Assembly: GCA_905234475.1 (NCBI GenBank)
Contig: CAJOHX010000008.1
Coordinates: 1 to 64,000 of the forward strand
Direction of reading: 5' to 3'
Origin: an uncultured Bacteroidales bacterium
Lineage (GTDB): Bacteria > Bacteroidota > Bacteroidia > Bacteroidales > UBA932
DNA length: 64,000 nucleotides
This document shows positions 1 to 8,703 of this stretch, piece by piece. The position numbers and the translations under genes were made by a program. Below the pieces are notes generated by a model. That model did no database searches and was not told the origin of the DNA. It saw only the letters and a program-made list of their open reading frames with translations. Positions within the stretch are counted from its first letter, which is position 1. Every line of letters starts with the position of its first letter.

Positions 1-83
1 GTTACCTTCTGTACACAAAAGACCTCCGAAAAGAGCAGCAAATTATCATGCTTCCCGTGTATATGACACCAATGATGTAGCCC

Positions 84-131
84 ACAAAAAACGCACAACT
101 TCTCGCTCATTATGCGTAAAGTTGTGCGTTT
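84..131 (-). terminator. Rho-independent terminator after tRNA-Phe
   Basis: A 13-bp perfect stem (89-101 with 119-131, 17-nt loop) is followed on the minus strand by a run of six T (complement of A86-A91). It lies 32 nt beyond the 3' end of the minus-strand tRNA, so it is well placed to end that transcript. Bases 1-83 show nothing else I can support. Confidence 0.8.
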
Positions 132-163
132 ATTTATAACTAACTAATTGTCAGTGTATTTTG

Positions 164-236
164 TGGTGCTGGGAAGAATCGAACTGCCGACACAAGGATT
201 TTCAGTCCTTTGCTCTACCATCTGAGCTACAGCACC
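164..236 (-). tRNA. tRNA-Phe (GAA)
   Basis: The minus strand folds as a cloverleaf of 73 nt. The 7-bp acceptor stem pairs GGTGCTG with CAGCACC, followed by discriminator A. The D-arm GCTCAG..GAGC is present, the anticodon loop CTGAAAA carries GAA, and the T-arm contains GTTCGATTC. CCA is not encoded (the next bases are CAA), as usual in Bacteroidota. It has its own promoter and terminator, so it is a single-gene unit downstream of the carB-eamA operon end. Confidence 0.96.
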
Positions 237-254
237 AGTTGTCTTTTGGGATTG

Positions 255-286
255 CAAATATAGAAACTGTTTGGCAATTCACCAAA
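255..286 (-). promoter_or_regulatory. Bacteroidota promoter for tRNA-Phe
   Basis: On the minus strand a TTTG element (283-286) lies 20 nt upstream of TATATTTG (255-262), which matches the Bacteroidota -33/-7 promoter (TTTG, about 19-20 nt, TAnnTTTG). The -33 part lies inside the last codons of the preceding EamA gene. Confidence 0.75.
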
Positions 287-1259
287 TTTTTTTTGACCGG
301 TCCCGGGGGCGGCGGGGCCGCTGACCGGCGAGGATGACGCCGAGCAGGATCAAGGCGGAGCCCGCGGCGCCGGCGGGGGTGAGGCGTTCGCCGAGGAAGA
401 TCGTGGCGGTGATGAGGGTGAAGACGGGGTTGAGGTAGACGTAGTTGACGGAGGTGATGTTGCCGAGCCGGGCCATCACGATATTCCACGCCACGAAGCA
501 GGCGAGCGAGGCGCACAGGCCGAGGAACAGGAGGTTGCCGCAGACCACCGGCTGGCTGAAGAGCTCCAGCGGCGCGAATTCGCGGCCGAGCAGGAAGGGG
601 AGGATCGTCAGCAGGCCATAGGCGAAAACCTTGCGCGTAGCGAATACGGCGCCGTATTCTTCCGTCAGCTTGCCCATGAACAGGCTGTAGAGCGCCCAGC
701 AGAGCGCGGCGCCGATGGCGAGCAGGTCGCCCAGGGGCGAGACCTGCACACGCTGCCCGTCGAAGAGCATCAGCGCCATGCCGCCCAGGGCCAGGACCGT
801 GCCGATGGCGAGCATCCAGCCGGAGCCGACGCGCTCCATCGCGTCGGCGAAACGGTCGCGGCGCAGCCGCCGGTACAGCAGGCACAGAAGGGCCGTAAAC
901 AGCGGCGCGCTGCACACCAGGAACGACACGTTGCTGGCCTGCGTGTGCGCCAGGGCGGTATTCTCCGTCAGGAAATAGAAGGAGCCGCCGGTGATGCCAA
1001 GGAAGACGAACAGCAGCTCGTCGCGCCATGAGCGGGCGAATAAGGAAGGGGATTCCGGGTCAAGCCCGGAATGACTAAAACGACGGGAGAGGAGCGAATA
1101 AAGCCAGATGCCGGCATAGGCCAGCGAGAAGCGCACCACAAAGATTTCCGCAGGATCCAGTCCTGCGGAAATCAAGGTCTTGGTGCTCACGAACGTTATG
1201 CCCCAGATGGCGACGACGAGTAGCGCGAGCAGGTGCCAGGGCAGTCTGCTAGTACTCAT
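279..1259 (-). CDS. EamA/DMT-family amino acid or metabolite exporter
   Basis: Predicted inner-membrane transporter of the drug/metabolite superfamily, 326 aa, with about ten hydrophobic segments in two EamA repeats. I place the start at the ATG at 1259 (MSTSRLPWHLL..), which overlaps the carB stop by 11 nt; an in-frame upstream start would run deeper into carB. As last gene of the arginine/carbamoyl-phosphate operon it may export an amino acid or intermediate, but the substrate is not readable from sequence. Residues 63-70 read HSGLDPES and are encoded by a dispersed palindromic repeat inserted in the loop after the second membrane segment, making this loop longer and more polar than usual. 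Family assignment is firm; the link to arginine is inference. Confidence 0.85.
   Translation of the reverse strand: MSTSRLPWHLLALLVVAIWGITFVSTKTLISAGLDPAEIFVVRFSLAYAGIWLYSLLSRRFSHSGLDPESPSLFARSWRDELLFVFLGITGGSFYFLTENTALAHTQASNVSFLVCSAPLFTALLCLLYRRLRRDRFADAMERVGSGWMLAIGTVLALGGMALMLFDGQRVQVSPLGDLLAIGAALCWALYSLFMGKLTEEYGAVFATRKVFAYGLLTILPFLLGREFAPLELFSQPVVCGNLLFLGLCASLACFVAWNIVMARLGNITSVNYVYLNPVFTLITATIFLGERLTPAGAAGSALILLGVILAGQRPRRPRDRSKKIW
1051..1075. repeat. Dispersed palindromic repeat inside eamA, copy 1
   Basis: A 25-bp stretch identical to 11116-11140 in argC. Its core is an inverted repeat, ATTCCGGG (1052-1059) and CCCGGAAT (1065-1072), with a 5-nt loop. On the coding strand of both host genes it is read in the same frame as HSGLDPES. 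The insertion keeps the reading frame open. Confidence 0.85.
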
Positions 1260-4200
1260 CCCAGCTCTTGATGCTGATCGCATCCTGCGGCACGGAGCAG
1301 AAAGCACGGATGTAGGCGGTCGCCAGTCGGCTGTTGGTGATCAGCGGCACATTGAAGTCGATGGCCGCACGCCGCATCTGGTAGCCGTTGCTGAGCTCGC
1401 TGTGGGTGAAGTTCTTGGGGATGTTGATCACCAGCTCCACCTCGTGCTTGCGGATGAGGTCCAGGGCGGCGGGGGCACCCGCTTCGCTCTCGTTCGGCCA
1501 AAGGGCCCTGAGCGCAGGTACGCCGTTCTCGTTCAGATACTTGCACGTGCCGCCGGTGGCGTAGATGGTGTAGTTCTTCTCCGCCAGGAGCTGGCAGGCG
1601 CGCAGCAGGTCGGCCTTCTGGATCGGGTTGCCCGAGGAGATGAGGATGGACTTCTGCGGGATGCGGTGCCCCACGGACAGCATCGACTTGAGGAGCGCCT
1701 CGTTGAGGTTGTCGCCGATGCAGCCCACCTCGCCGGTGGAGGCCATGTCCACGCCCAGCACTGGGTCCGCCTTGCCCAGGCGGGCGAAGGAGAACTGCGA
1801 ACACTTGATGCCGACGTAGTCGAGCTCGAAGGGATCGATGTCGATCTTCTCCGGCCGCTGGCCGAGCATACAGCGCGTGGCCAGGTCGATGAGATTGACT
1901 TTCAGCACCTTGGACACGAAGGGGAAGCTTCGCGAGGCGCGGAGGTTGCACTCGATGACCTTGATGTAGTTGTCAGTGGCGAGGAACTGGATGTTGAACG
2001 GTCCGGTGATATGGAGCTCCGCGGCGATGGCTGCCGTGGTCTTGCGGATCTTGGCGGCCGTGATGCCGTAGATCTTCTGCGGCGGGAACTGGATGGTGGC
2101 GTCGCCGGAGTGCACGCCCGCGAACTCGATGTGCTCGGAGATGGCGTAGGCGAGGACCTTGCCGCCGTCCGCGACGGCGTCGCACTCGAGCTCCTTGCAG
2201 CGCTGCATGAAGGTGCTGATCACCACCGGATGCTCCTCGGACACCTCGACGGCCATGTCGAGGAAGATCCGCAGGTCCTCCTTGCTGTAGCAGACGTTCA
2301 TGGCAGCGCCGGAGAGTACGTACGAAGGGCGCACGAGCACCGGGAAGCCGACTTCATCGACGAACTTGTCCACGTCTTCCATGGTGGTGAGCTCGCTCCA
2401 GCGAGGCTGGTCGATGCCCAGCTTGTCCACGATCTGGGAGAACTTGTTGCGGTCCTCGGCGCGGTCGATGTCGTGGGCCGTCGTGCCCAGGATATGGACG
2501 CCGGCGCGCATGAGGGGCACCGCGAGGTTGTTCGGGATCTGGCCGCCCACGCTCACGATGACGCCGTAGGGCTTCTCCAGGCCGCAGATCTCCATCACCG
2601 TCTCGAAGCTCAGCTCGTCGAAATAGAGGCGGTCGCAGACGTCGTAGTCGGTGGACACCGTCTCCGGGTTGTAGTTGATCATGATGGCCTTGTAGCCGCT
2701 CTTACGCAGGGTGTTCAGGGCGTTGACGCCGCACCAGTCGAACTCCACGCTGCTGCCGATGCGGTAGGCGCCGGAGCCCAGGACGATGACGGTGTTGGAG
2801 CCGTCCTCGAAGGGGACGTCGTCCGTCTCGCCGTTGTAGGTCATGTAGAGGTAGTTGGTCGAGGAGGGGAACTCCGCGGCCAGCGTGTCAATCTGCTTGA
2901 CCACCGGGCGCAGGCCCAGGAAGGCACGCAGCTCGCGCACCTTGGACTCGGGCGTGCCGAACACGCGGGCGATCTGGATGTCCGAGAAGCCCTGGCACTT
3001 CGCCTTGCGGAGCAGGTCGAAGCCCATGTCGGTCAGGCGCTTGCAGGCCTCCATTTCCCGATAGGTGGTCTCGATGTTCTCCAGCTTGTCCAGGAACCAG
3101 CGGTCGATCTTGGTCAGCTCGTGGATGCGCTGCGTCTCATATCCGGCCTCGAAGGCCGCCGCGATGGCGAAAATGCGGGTGTCGGTGGGGTTGCGCAGCG
3201 CGTCGTCCAGGTCCTCGCGCTTGAACGGCTTGTTGCACACGAAGCCGTTGGCGCCCTGGCCGATCATGCGCATGCCCTTCTGGATGGCCTCCTCGAAGCT
3301 GCGGCCGATGGCCATCACCTCGCCGACGCTCTTCATGCTGGAGCCAATCTCGCGGGACACGCCCTTGAACTTGGCCAGGTCCCAGCGGGGGATCTTTACC
3401 ACGACGTAGTCCAGGGCCGGCTCGAAGAAGGCCGGCGTGGTCTTGGTCACGGAATTCTTCAGCTCGTACAGGCCGTAGCCCAGGCCGAGCTTGGCGGCGA
3501 TGAAGGCGAGGGGATAGCCCGTGGCCTTGGAGGCCAGGGCCGAGGAGCGGCTCAGGCGGGCGTTGACCTCGATTACGCGGTAGTCCTCGCCGTCAGGGCT
3601 GAAGGCGTACTGGACGTTGCACTCGCCGACGATGCCCACGTGGCGGACGATGTCGATGGCGATCTTGCGCAGGAAATGGTATTCGTCGTTGGTCAGGGTC
3701 TGCGAAGGAGCCACCACGATGCTCTCGCCCGTGTGGATGCCCAGCGGGTCGAAGTTCTCCATGTTGCAGACCGTGATGCAGTTGTCGTAGCGGTCGCGGA
3801 CCACCTCGTACTCAATCTCTTTCCAGCCGCGCAGCGATTTCTCGACAAGCACCTGCGGGGAGAAGGAGAAGGCCTTGCGGGCCACGGTCTCCAGCTCGGT
3901 CTCGTTCTCGCAGAAGCCGGAACCCAGGCCGCCGAGGGCGTATGCCGCGCGCAGAATCACCGGGTAGCCCACCTCGCGGGCGGCGGCGCGCGCCTCCTCG
4001 AGGTTGGCCGCGGCGTGGGACTTGATGGTCTTGACGCCGATCTCGTCCAGCCGCTCCACGAAGAGCTCGCGGTCCTCCGTGTCGATGATGGCCTGGACCG
4101 GGGTGCCGAGCACCTGCACGCCGTTGCGCTCCAGCACGCCGCTCTTGTACAGCTCCACGCCGCAGTTGAGCGCCGTCTGGCCGCCGAAGGAGAGCAGGAT

Positions 4201-4452
4201 GCCCTGCGGCTTCTCCTTCAGGATGACCTTCTCGACGAAGAAGGGGGTCACGGGCAGGAAATAGACCTTGTCGGCGACGCCTTCGGAGGTCTGCACCGTA
4301 GCGATGTTGGGGTTGATCAGGACCGTCCGGATGCCCTCCTCGCGGAGGGCCTTGAGGGCCTGCGAGCCGCTGTAGTCGAATTCGCCGGCCTCGCCGATCT
4401 TGAGGGCGCCCGAGCCGAGCACCAGGACTTTCTTTATGCTGGAGTCGATCAT
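1249..4452 (-). CDS. carB: Carbamoyl-phosphate synthase large subunit
   Basis: Makes carbamoyl phosphate from bicarbonate, ammonia (channelled from CarA) and two ATP, for arginine and pyrimidine synthesis. At 1067 aa it is close to the roughly 1070 aa usual for the family. It shows the two homologous ATP-grasp halves: the N-half opens with VLVLGSGALKIGEAGEFDYSG and the C-half repeats this as VIVLGSGAYRIGSSVEFDW near residue 555. A C-terminal MGS-like allosteric domain follows from about residue 930. Its ATG overlaps the carA stop (ATGA), so the two subunits are translationally coupled. The gene is intact with no missing motif seen. Confidence 0.98.
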   Translation of the reverse strand: MIDSSIKKVLVLGSGALKIGEAGEFDYSGSQALKALREEGIRTVLINPNIATVQTSEGVADKVYFLPVTPFFVEKVILKEKPQGILLSFGGQTALNCGVELYKSGVLERNGVQVLGTPVQAIIDTEDRELFVERLDEIGVKTIKSHAAANLEEARAAAREVGYPVILRAAYALGGLGSGFCENETELETVARKAFSFSPQVLVEKSLRGWKEIEYEVVRDRYDNCITVCNMENFDPLGIHTGESIVVAPSQTLTNDEYHFLRKIAIDIVRHVGIVGECNVQYAFSPDGEDYRVIEVNARLSRSSALASKATGYPLAFIAAKLGLGYGLYELKNSVTKTTPAFFEPALDYVVVKIPRWDLAKFKGVSREIGSSMKSVGEVMAIGRSFEEAIQKGMRMIGQGANGFVCNKPFKREDLDDALRNPTDTRIFAIAAAFEAGYETQRIHELTKIDRWFLDKLENIETTYREMEACKRLTDMGFDLLRKAKCQGFSDIQIARVFGTPESKVRELRAFLGLRPVVKQIDTLAAEFPSSTNYLYMTYNGETDDVPFEDGSNTVIVLGSGAYRIGSSVEFDWCGVNALNTLRKSGYKAIMINYNPETVSTDYDVCDRLYFDELSFETVMEICGLEKPYGVIVSVGGQIPNNLAVPLMRAGVHILGTTAHDIDRAEDRNKFSQIVDKLGIDQPRWSELTTMEDVDKFVDEVGFPVLVRPSYVLSGAAMNVCYSKEDLRIFLDMAVEVSEEHPVVISTFMQRCKELECDAVADGGKVLAYAISEHIEFAGVHSGDATIQFPPQKIYGITAAKIRKTTAAIAAELHITGPFNIQFLATDNYIKVIECNLRASRSFPFVSKVLKVNLIDLATRCMLGQRPEKIDIDPFELDYVGIKCSQFSFARLGKADPVLGVDMASTGEVGCIGDNLNEALLKSMLSVGHRIPQKSILISSGNPIQKADLLRACQLLAEKNYTIYATGGTCKYLNENGVPALRALWPNESEAGAPAALDLIRKHEVELVINIPKNFTHSELSNGYQMRRAAIDFNVPLITNSRLATAYIRAFCSVPQDAISIKSWDEY

Positions 4453-5525
4453 AATCTGGAGATGAAGTCGTCAAAGAAGAATTCGGTGTCCACCGGGCCG
4501 CTGGAGGCCTCGGGGTGGAACTGCGCCGAGAAGAAGGGCTTGGCCGTGTGGCGGATGCCTTCGTTGGTGCCGTCGTTCATATTCACGAAATAAGGCTCCC
4601 AGCCCGCCGGGAGGCGGCTGTCGTCCACTGCGAAGCCGTGGTTCTGGGAGGTGATGAAGCACTTGTCGGTGCCGCACTGGCGCACCGGCTGGTTGTGGGA
4701 GCGGTGGCCGTATTTCAGCTTATAGGTACTCGCGCCCGCGGCGATGCTCAGCAGCTGGTTGCCCATGCAGATGCCGCAGACGGGCTTGTCGCCCGCAAGG
4801 GCCTTGCGGATATGCTCCACCGTGACCTCGCAGAGCGCCGGGTTGCCCGGGCCGTTGGAGATGAACAGGCCGTCCCATTCGAGCTGGTTGAAGTCGTAGT
4901 CCCAGGGCACGCGGATCAGCTCGATGCCGCGGGCTACCAGGCAGCGCAGGATCTGGTGCTTGACGCCGCAGTCCACCAGGACCACCTTCTTGTCGCCGCG
5001 GCCGTAGTGCATCACTTCCTTGCAGCTGACGATGGCGACCTGGTTCTCCAGGTTGGGGTCCGCAATCTCCCAGGCCGGCTCGGTGCCTTCCGGCACGATC
5101 TGGCCGAGCATGGCGCCCTCTTCGCGCAGCATCTGGATCAGCGAGCGGGTGTCGATGCCGCAGATGCCGGGAATCTTCTGCTCCTGCAGCCATTCGCCGA
5201 GGCTCTTGACGGCGTCCCAGTGGCTGTATTTCTCACTGTAGTCGGAGATGATGAGCCCGCGGACGTGGATCTTCTCGGACTCGAAGGTCTTGCAGATGCC
5301 GTCGGAATCCACCTCCATCGAGGGGATGCCGTAGTTGCCGATCAGGGGGTAGGAGACGCACAGGATCTGTCCGGAATACGAGGGGTCCGTCAGGCTCTCG
5401 GGGTAGCCCACCATCGCTGTGGAGAAGACCACCTCGCCGTCGCAGGGGCCGTCGTAGCCGAAGCTCCAGCCCTCCATCCTGCGGCCGTTCTGAAGAATAA
5501 GTGTCGCTTTCTTGCGTGTTGCCAT
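4449..5525 (-). CDS. carA: Carbamoyl-phosphate synthase small (glutaminase) subunit
   Basis: Hydrolyses glutamine and passes ammonia to CarB. 358 aa, within the family range. The N-terminal CPSase small-chain domain (VVFSTAMVGYPESLTDPSY near residue 33) is followed by a class I glutamine amidotransferase domain with nucleophile Cys253 in GICMGNQ and the His337/Glu339 pair in QFHPEAS. The gene begins 7 nt after argH and overlaps carB by 4 nt. The linkage to arg genes suggests that this CPSase is expressed with arginine synthesis, although it must also serve pyrimidine synthesis if it is the only copy (not knowable here). Confidence 0.98.
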   Translation of the reverse strand: MATRKKATLILQNGRRMEGWSFGYDGPCDGEVVFSTAMVGYPESLTDPSYSGQILCVSYPLIGNYGIPSMEVDSDGICKTFESEKIHVRGLIISDYSEKYSHWDAVKSLGEWLQEQKIPGICGIDTRSLIQMLREEGAMLGQIVPEGTEPAWEIADPNLENQVAIVSCKEVMHYGRGDKKVVLVDCGVKHQILRCLVARGIELIRVPWDYDFNQLEWDGLFISNGPGNPALCEVTVEHIRKALAGDKPVCGICMGNQLLSIAAGASTYKLKYGHRSHNQPVRQCGTDKCFITSQNHGFAVDDSRLPAGWEPYFVNMNDGTNEGIRHTAKPFFSAQFHPEASSGPVDTEFFFDDFISRL

Positions 5526-5532
5526 AAAAAGT

Positions 5533-6852
5533 TTATTTCCAATTGGACGCCGCGTCCATCAGGGCGGCGATTCTGTCGTTGCACAGGTTCCCCAGGCTGC
5601 CCAGGTGCGAGTGGCCCAGGTCGGATGCCCGGAGGGTGGCCTTGTCGCCGCCGCCGTAGCGGAAGCGGCCTTCATTCACTTCCACGCCCACCTGCCGGTA
5701 CGCTTCGCGGAACGGGGTCCCGGCGAGCGTGCGGCGGTTGACCTCCTCGACGGTGAAGAGGTGGTCGTAGAGCGGGTTGTCGAGGATCTTCGTGTTGACC
5801 TCGATGTTCGCGAGCATGTAGTCCGTCATCTGCAGGCACTCGTGCATGAGCTCCAGGGCGGGGAAGAGGATGTCCTTGAGGAGCTGGTAATCACGATGAT
5901 AGCCATGCGGCATGTTGCTGCAGAGCAGGGCGATTTCGTTCTCGCAGGAGAGGATCCTGTTGCACTTGCCGCGCAGGATCTCCCACACGTCGGGGTTCTT
6001 TTTGTGCGGCATGATGCTGGAGCCCGTGGTCAGCTCGTCCGGGAAGTGGATGAAGCCGAAATTGGGACACATGTACATGCAGCAGTCCGCCGCGAACTTA
6101 TTGAGCGTCAGCGCGACGCCGCCGAGCGCAGAAGCCACGGCACGCTCGCTGCGGCCGCGCTGCATCTGGGCGGCGACGCTGTTGTAGACCGGGGAGTCGA
6201 AACCCAGCAGGTCCGTAGTCATCTGCCGGTCCAGCGGGAAGGAATTGCCGTAGCCCGCGGCGGAGCCGAGCGGGTTGCGGTTGACGACCTTATAGGCGGC
6301 ACCCAGGCCGTACATGTCGTCCACGAGGGCCTCGGCGTAGGCGCCGAACCACAGGCCGAAGGACGAGGGCATCGCGATTTGCGCGTGCGTGTAGCCGGGC
6401 AGGAGGACTTCTTTGTATCGCTCGCTGAGGTGCTGCAGGCTGCGGAAGAGCGTCAGGACCTCCTCGCGGACCGTCTGGAGCTCGTCCCGCAGGAACAGCT
6501 TGAGGTCCACGAGGACCTGGTCGTTGCGCGAGCGGCCGGAGTGGATCTTCTTGCCCGCTTCGCCCAGCTCGCGGGTGAGCAGCAGCTCGACCTGCGAGTG
6601 GATGTCCTCGACATCGGGCTCAAGGGCGAAGTCGCCGGTATCGATCCGCTCCGCGATGCGCGCGAGCGCCGCGTCGAGCGTCTGCAGTTCGTCCGCGGAG
6701 AGCAGGCCGATGTGCTCCAGCATCTTGATGTGGGCCCGGGATCCCTGCACGTCGTAGCGTGCGAGACGCAGGTCCAGTTCGCGGTCGTTGCCGACCGTGA
6801 AGCGCTCGACTGCCTCCGTCGCGGAAGTCCCTTTATTCCAAAGTGTTGCCAT
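5533..6852 (-). CDS. argH: Argininosuccinate lyase
   Basis: Last step of arginine synthesis: argininosuccinate to arginine and fumarate. 439 aa from the ATG at 6852 (MATLWNKG..), typical for the family; a TTG four codons upstream is less likely. The fumarase/aspartase superfamily signature GSSIMPHKKNP lies at residues 277-287, and HSGRSRNDQ at about 104-112 is also conserved. The start lies inside the end of the upstream deacylase gene (20-nt overlap). Soluble homotetramer in characterised members. Confidence 0.97.
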   Translation of the reverse strand: MATLWNKGTSATEAVERFTVGNDRELDLRLARYDVQGSRAHIKMLEHIGLLSADELQTLDAALARIAERIDTGDFALEPDVEDIHSQVELLLTRELGEAGKKIHSGRSRNDQVLVDLKLFLRDELQTVREEVLTLFRSLQHLSERYKEVLLPGYTHAQIAMPSSFGLWFGAYAEALVDDMYGLGAAYKVVNRNPLGSAAGYGNSFPLDRQMTTDLLGFDSPVYNSVAAQMQRGRSERAVASALGGVALTLNKFAADCCMYMCPNFGFIHFPDELTTGSSIMPHKKNPDVWEILRGKCNRILSCENEIALLCSNMPHGYHRDYQLLKDILFPALELMHECLQMTDYMLANIEVNTKILDNPLYDHLFTVEEVNRRTLAGTPFREAYRQVGVEVNEGRFRYGGGDKATLRASDLGHSHLGSLGNLCNDRIAALMDAASNWK

Positions 6853-7927
6853 AGAACGTCTCAATAAATGCTATATATCTGTCAATGCCTTCCCGTATCT
6901 CCTGGGCGAGGATGTATTCGTCGGCCTTGTGGGAGCGGGAGGAGTCCCCGGGCCCCATCTTGACGGCATCGACGCCGATGCGCATCCAGTCGGAGGTGGT
7001 GGGGGAGGAGAAGGTCTCGACGCCGAGCGTGCGCGCCGCGCGGAGCAGCGGCGAATCGGGACGCGTGGCGGAGGAGCGGTTCAGCAGGTTCCGGGCCGTC
7101 AGGGTGCTGCTGCAAATGGACTGCAGCTCCGTGACGATCTCTTCGTTGGAGTACATCTCCGTGGGGCGGATATCCACCACAAAGTGGCAGCGGTCGGGGA
7201 TGACGTTGTGGGCCTGGCCGGCTTCGATCTGCGTGACGTTGAGCCGGACCTCGCCCATGACCGGGGAGATGCGGGTGAAGCGGTGGGCGCGCAGGGCGGC
7301 GATATCGTCCAGGGCGATGTAGAGGGCGTTGACGCCCTCGCCGCGGGCCGCATGGCCGCTGACGCCCTGCGCGTGGCCGTCCAGCACCAGCAGGCCGCGT
7401 TCGCTGCTGGCAGCGCGCATCCCGGTGGGCTCGCCCACGATGACCCAGCGCGGCATGCGGTAACGCCCGCCGGCGGCGAAGAGCCCGTCCGGCGCGTAGA
7501 GCCAGCGGGCGCCGTCCGGGCCGCTGACCTCTTCCTGCCGGGTGAGGGTGAGCATCAGGTTGATCGGCATGTCAGCCTCAAAAAAATGGCGGAATGCAGC
7601 AATCATCGACACTACACTTCCGCCATCGTCATTGGAACCCAGGCCATAAATGATATCGGGATCTTTGCCCGGATCGAACGGGTCACGGGTGTAACCGTTG
7701 TTGGCAGGGACCGTGTCGAGATGCGCGTCGAGCGCAAGCGTCGGCTTGGCGGGGTCGAATCGTCGGTTGACCGCCAGGATGTTGCCCCGCTGCTCCTCGC
7801 AGGGGATGCCGAACGCGTCCAGGGCCTGCCGGATGCAGGCGACCACCTCCGCCTCCTGCCCGGAGAGGGAGGGGATGCGGACCATCTGCCGCAAAAGCTG
7901 TATGGAATCCTCGTGCAGGGTCATCAT
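6833..7927 (-). CDS. argE: M20-family N-acylornithine/N-acylcitrulline deacylase (ArgE-like)
   Basis: Metal-dependent M20 amidohydrolase, 364 aa. It shows the LALDAHLDTVP metal-binding motif (His69, Asp71), a second Asp in GLGSNDDGGS and the catalytic Glu-Glu in TRQEEVSGPDG. In Bacteroidota with the ArgF' type enzyme, the acyl group (succinyl or acetyl) is removed after carbamylation, so the likely substrate here is N-acylcitrulline; this is inferred from the neighbouring argF' gene. The start ATG overlaps the argB stop (ATGATGA) and the 3' end overlaps argH by 20 nt. Confidence 0.88.
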   Translation of the reverse strand: MMTLHEDSIQLLRQMVRIPSLSGQEAEVVACIRQALDAFGIPCEEQRGNILAVNRRFDPAKPTLALDAHLDTVPANNGYTRDPFDPGKDPDIIYGLGSNDDGGSVVSMIAAFRHFFEADMPINLMLTLTRQEEVSGPDGARWLYAPDGLFAAGGRYRMPRWVIVGEPTGMRAASSERGLLVLDGHAQGVSGHAARGEGVNALYIALDDIAALRAHRFTRISPVMGEVRLNVTQIEAGQAHNVIPDRCHFVVDIRPTEMYSNEEIVTELQSICSSTLTARNLLNRSSATRPDSPLLRAARTLGVETFSSPTTSDWMRIGVDAVKMGPGDSSRSHKADEYILAQEIREGIDRYIAFIETFYGNTLE

Positions 7928-8703
7928 ATCTTCAATTCCGTACCGCCCGGCTCCAGCAGCCGGGACGCACTCCGGATCACCACCCCGGCGGCACCGTCCC
8001 GCAAGGCCTGGAACGCGTTGTCGAGCTTGGGAATCATCCCGTCGGCCACGCGTCCTTCGGCTTTCAGCCGGGCATAGCCGGCCGCATCGAGGGAGGGGAT
8101 CACACTGGAATCGTCATCCAGACTACAAAGTACGCCATTTTTTTCGAAACAATAAAATAGTTTTGCGCCCAAAGCGACAGAAATCGCGGCCGCCATCGTG
8201 TCGGCATTGGTGTTGAGCAGCTGGCCCGCGCCGTCGTGGTTGATGGCGCTCAGCACGGGCGTCAGCCCGGCGTCCAGCAGCATCTGCAGGAAGGGGACGT
8301 TGACACTGGCTGCCGTCACGTCACCGACGAAGCCGAAATCGACCTTCGTGACGCCGTCGGAGAGGGTTTTGGGGGCGCGCCTGCGCGCGGTGACCGCCGC
8401 GCCGTCGCAGCCGGCCAGGCCCACGGCGTTGCAGCCGTGTGCCTGCAGCCGCGCCACGATATCCTTGTTGCACCACCCGGCATAGACCATGGTCACGACC
8501 TCGAGCGTGGCCGCGTCGGTCACGCGCCGCCCTTCGATCTTGACGGGTTCCTGACCGAGAGCCTTCTGGACCTGGCTGGCGCGCACGCCGCCGCCGTGGA
8601 CGAGCACTTTCGGGCCCGGCAGGGCCGTGAATTCCGCGCAGAAGCGCTCCAGCGCCTGCGGGTCGTCGACGACGTTTCCTCCTATCTTGTAGAGGCTGAT
8701 CAT
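7924..8703 (-). CDS. argB: N-acylglutamate kinase
   Basis: Second step of arginine synthesis: phosphorylation of N-acetyl- or N-succinylglutamate by ATP. 259 aa amino-acid-kinase fold, with MISLYKIGGNVV (Lys6, Gly-Gly) at the N-terminus, VLVHGGGVRASQ near residue 33, and LLNTNADTMAAAISVALGA near residue 160 for nucleotide binding. It overlaps argF' upstream (ATGA) and argE downstream. It lacks the long N-terminal helix of arginine-inhibited hexameric kinases, so feedback control by arginine at this enzyme is not evident. Confidence 0.95.
   Translation of the reverse strand: MISLYKIGGNVVDDPQALERFCAEFTALPGPKVLVHGGGVRASQVQKALGQEPVKIEGRRVTDAATLEVVTMVYAGWCNKDIVARLQAHGCNAVGLAGCDGAAVTARRRAPKTLSDGVTKVDFGFVGDVTAASVNVPFLQMLLDAGLTPVLSAINHDGAGQLLNTNADTMAAAISVALGAKLFYCFEKNGVLCSLDDDSSVIPSLDAAGYARLKAEGRVADGMIPKLDNAFQALRDGAAGVVIRSASRLLEPGGTELKI

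Noticed and set aside
1180..4593. 1137-codon open frame antisense to carB
   Set aside because: It mirrors carB codon by codon, has a composition dominated by Val/Ala/Leu/Asp/Glu with no domain, and is the usual shadow of a long GC-rich gene.
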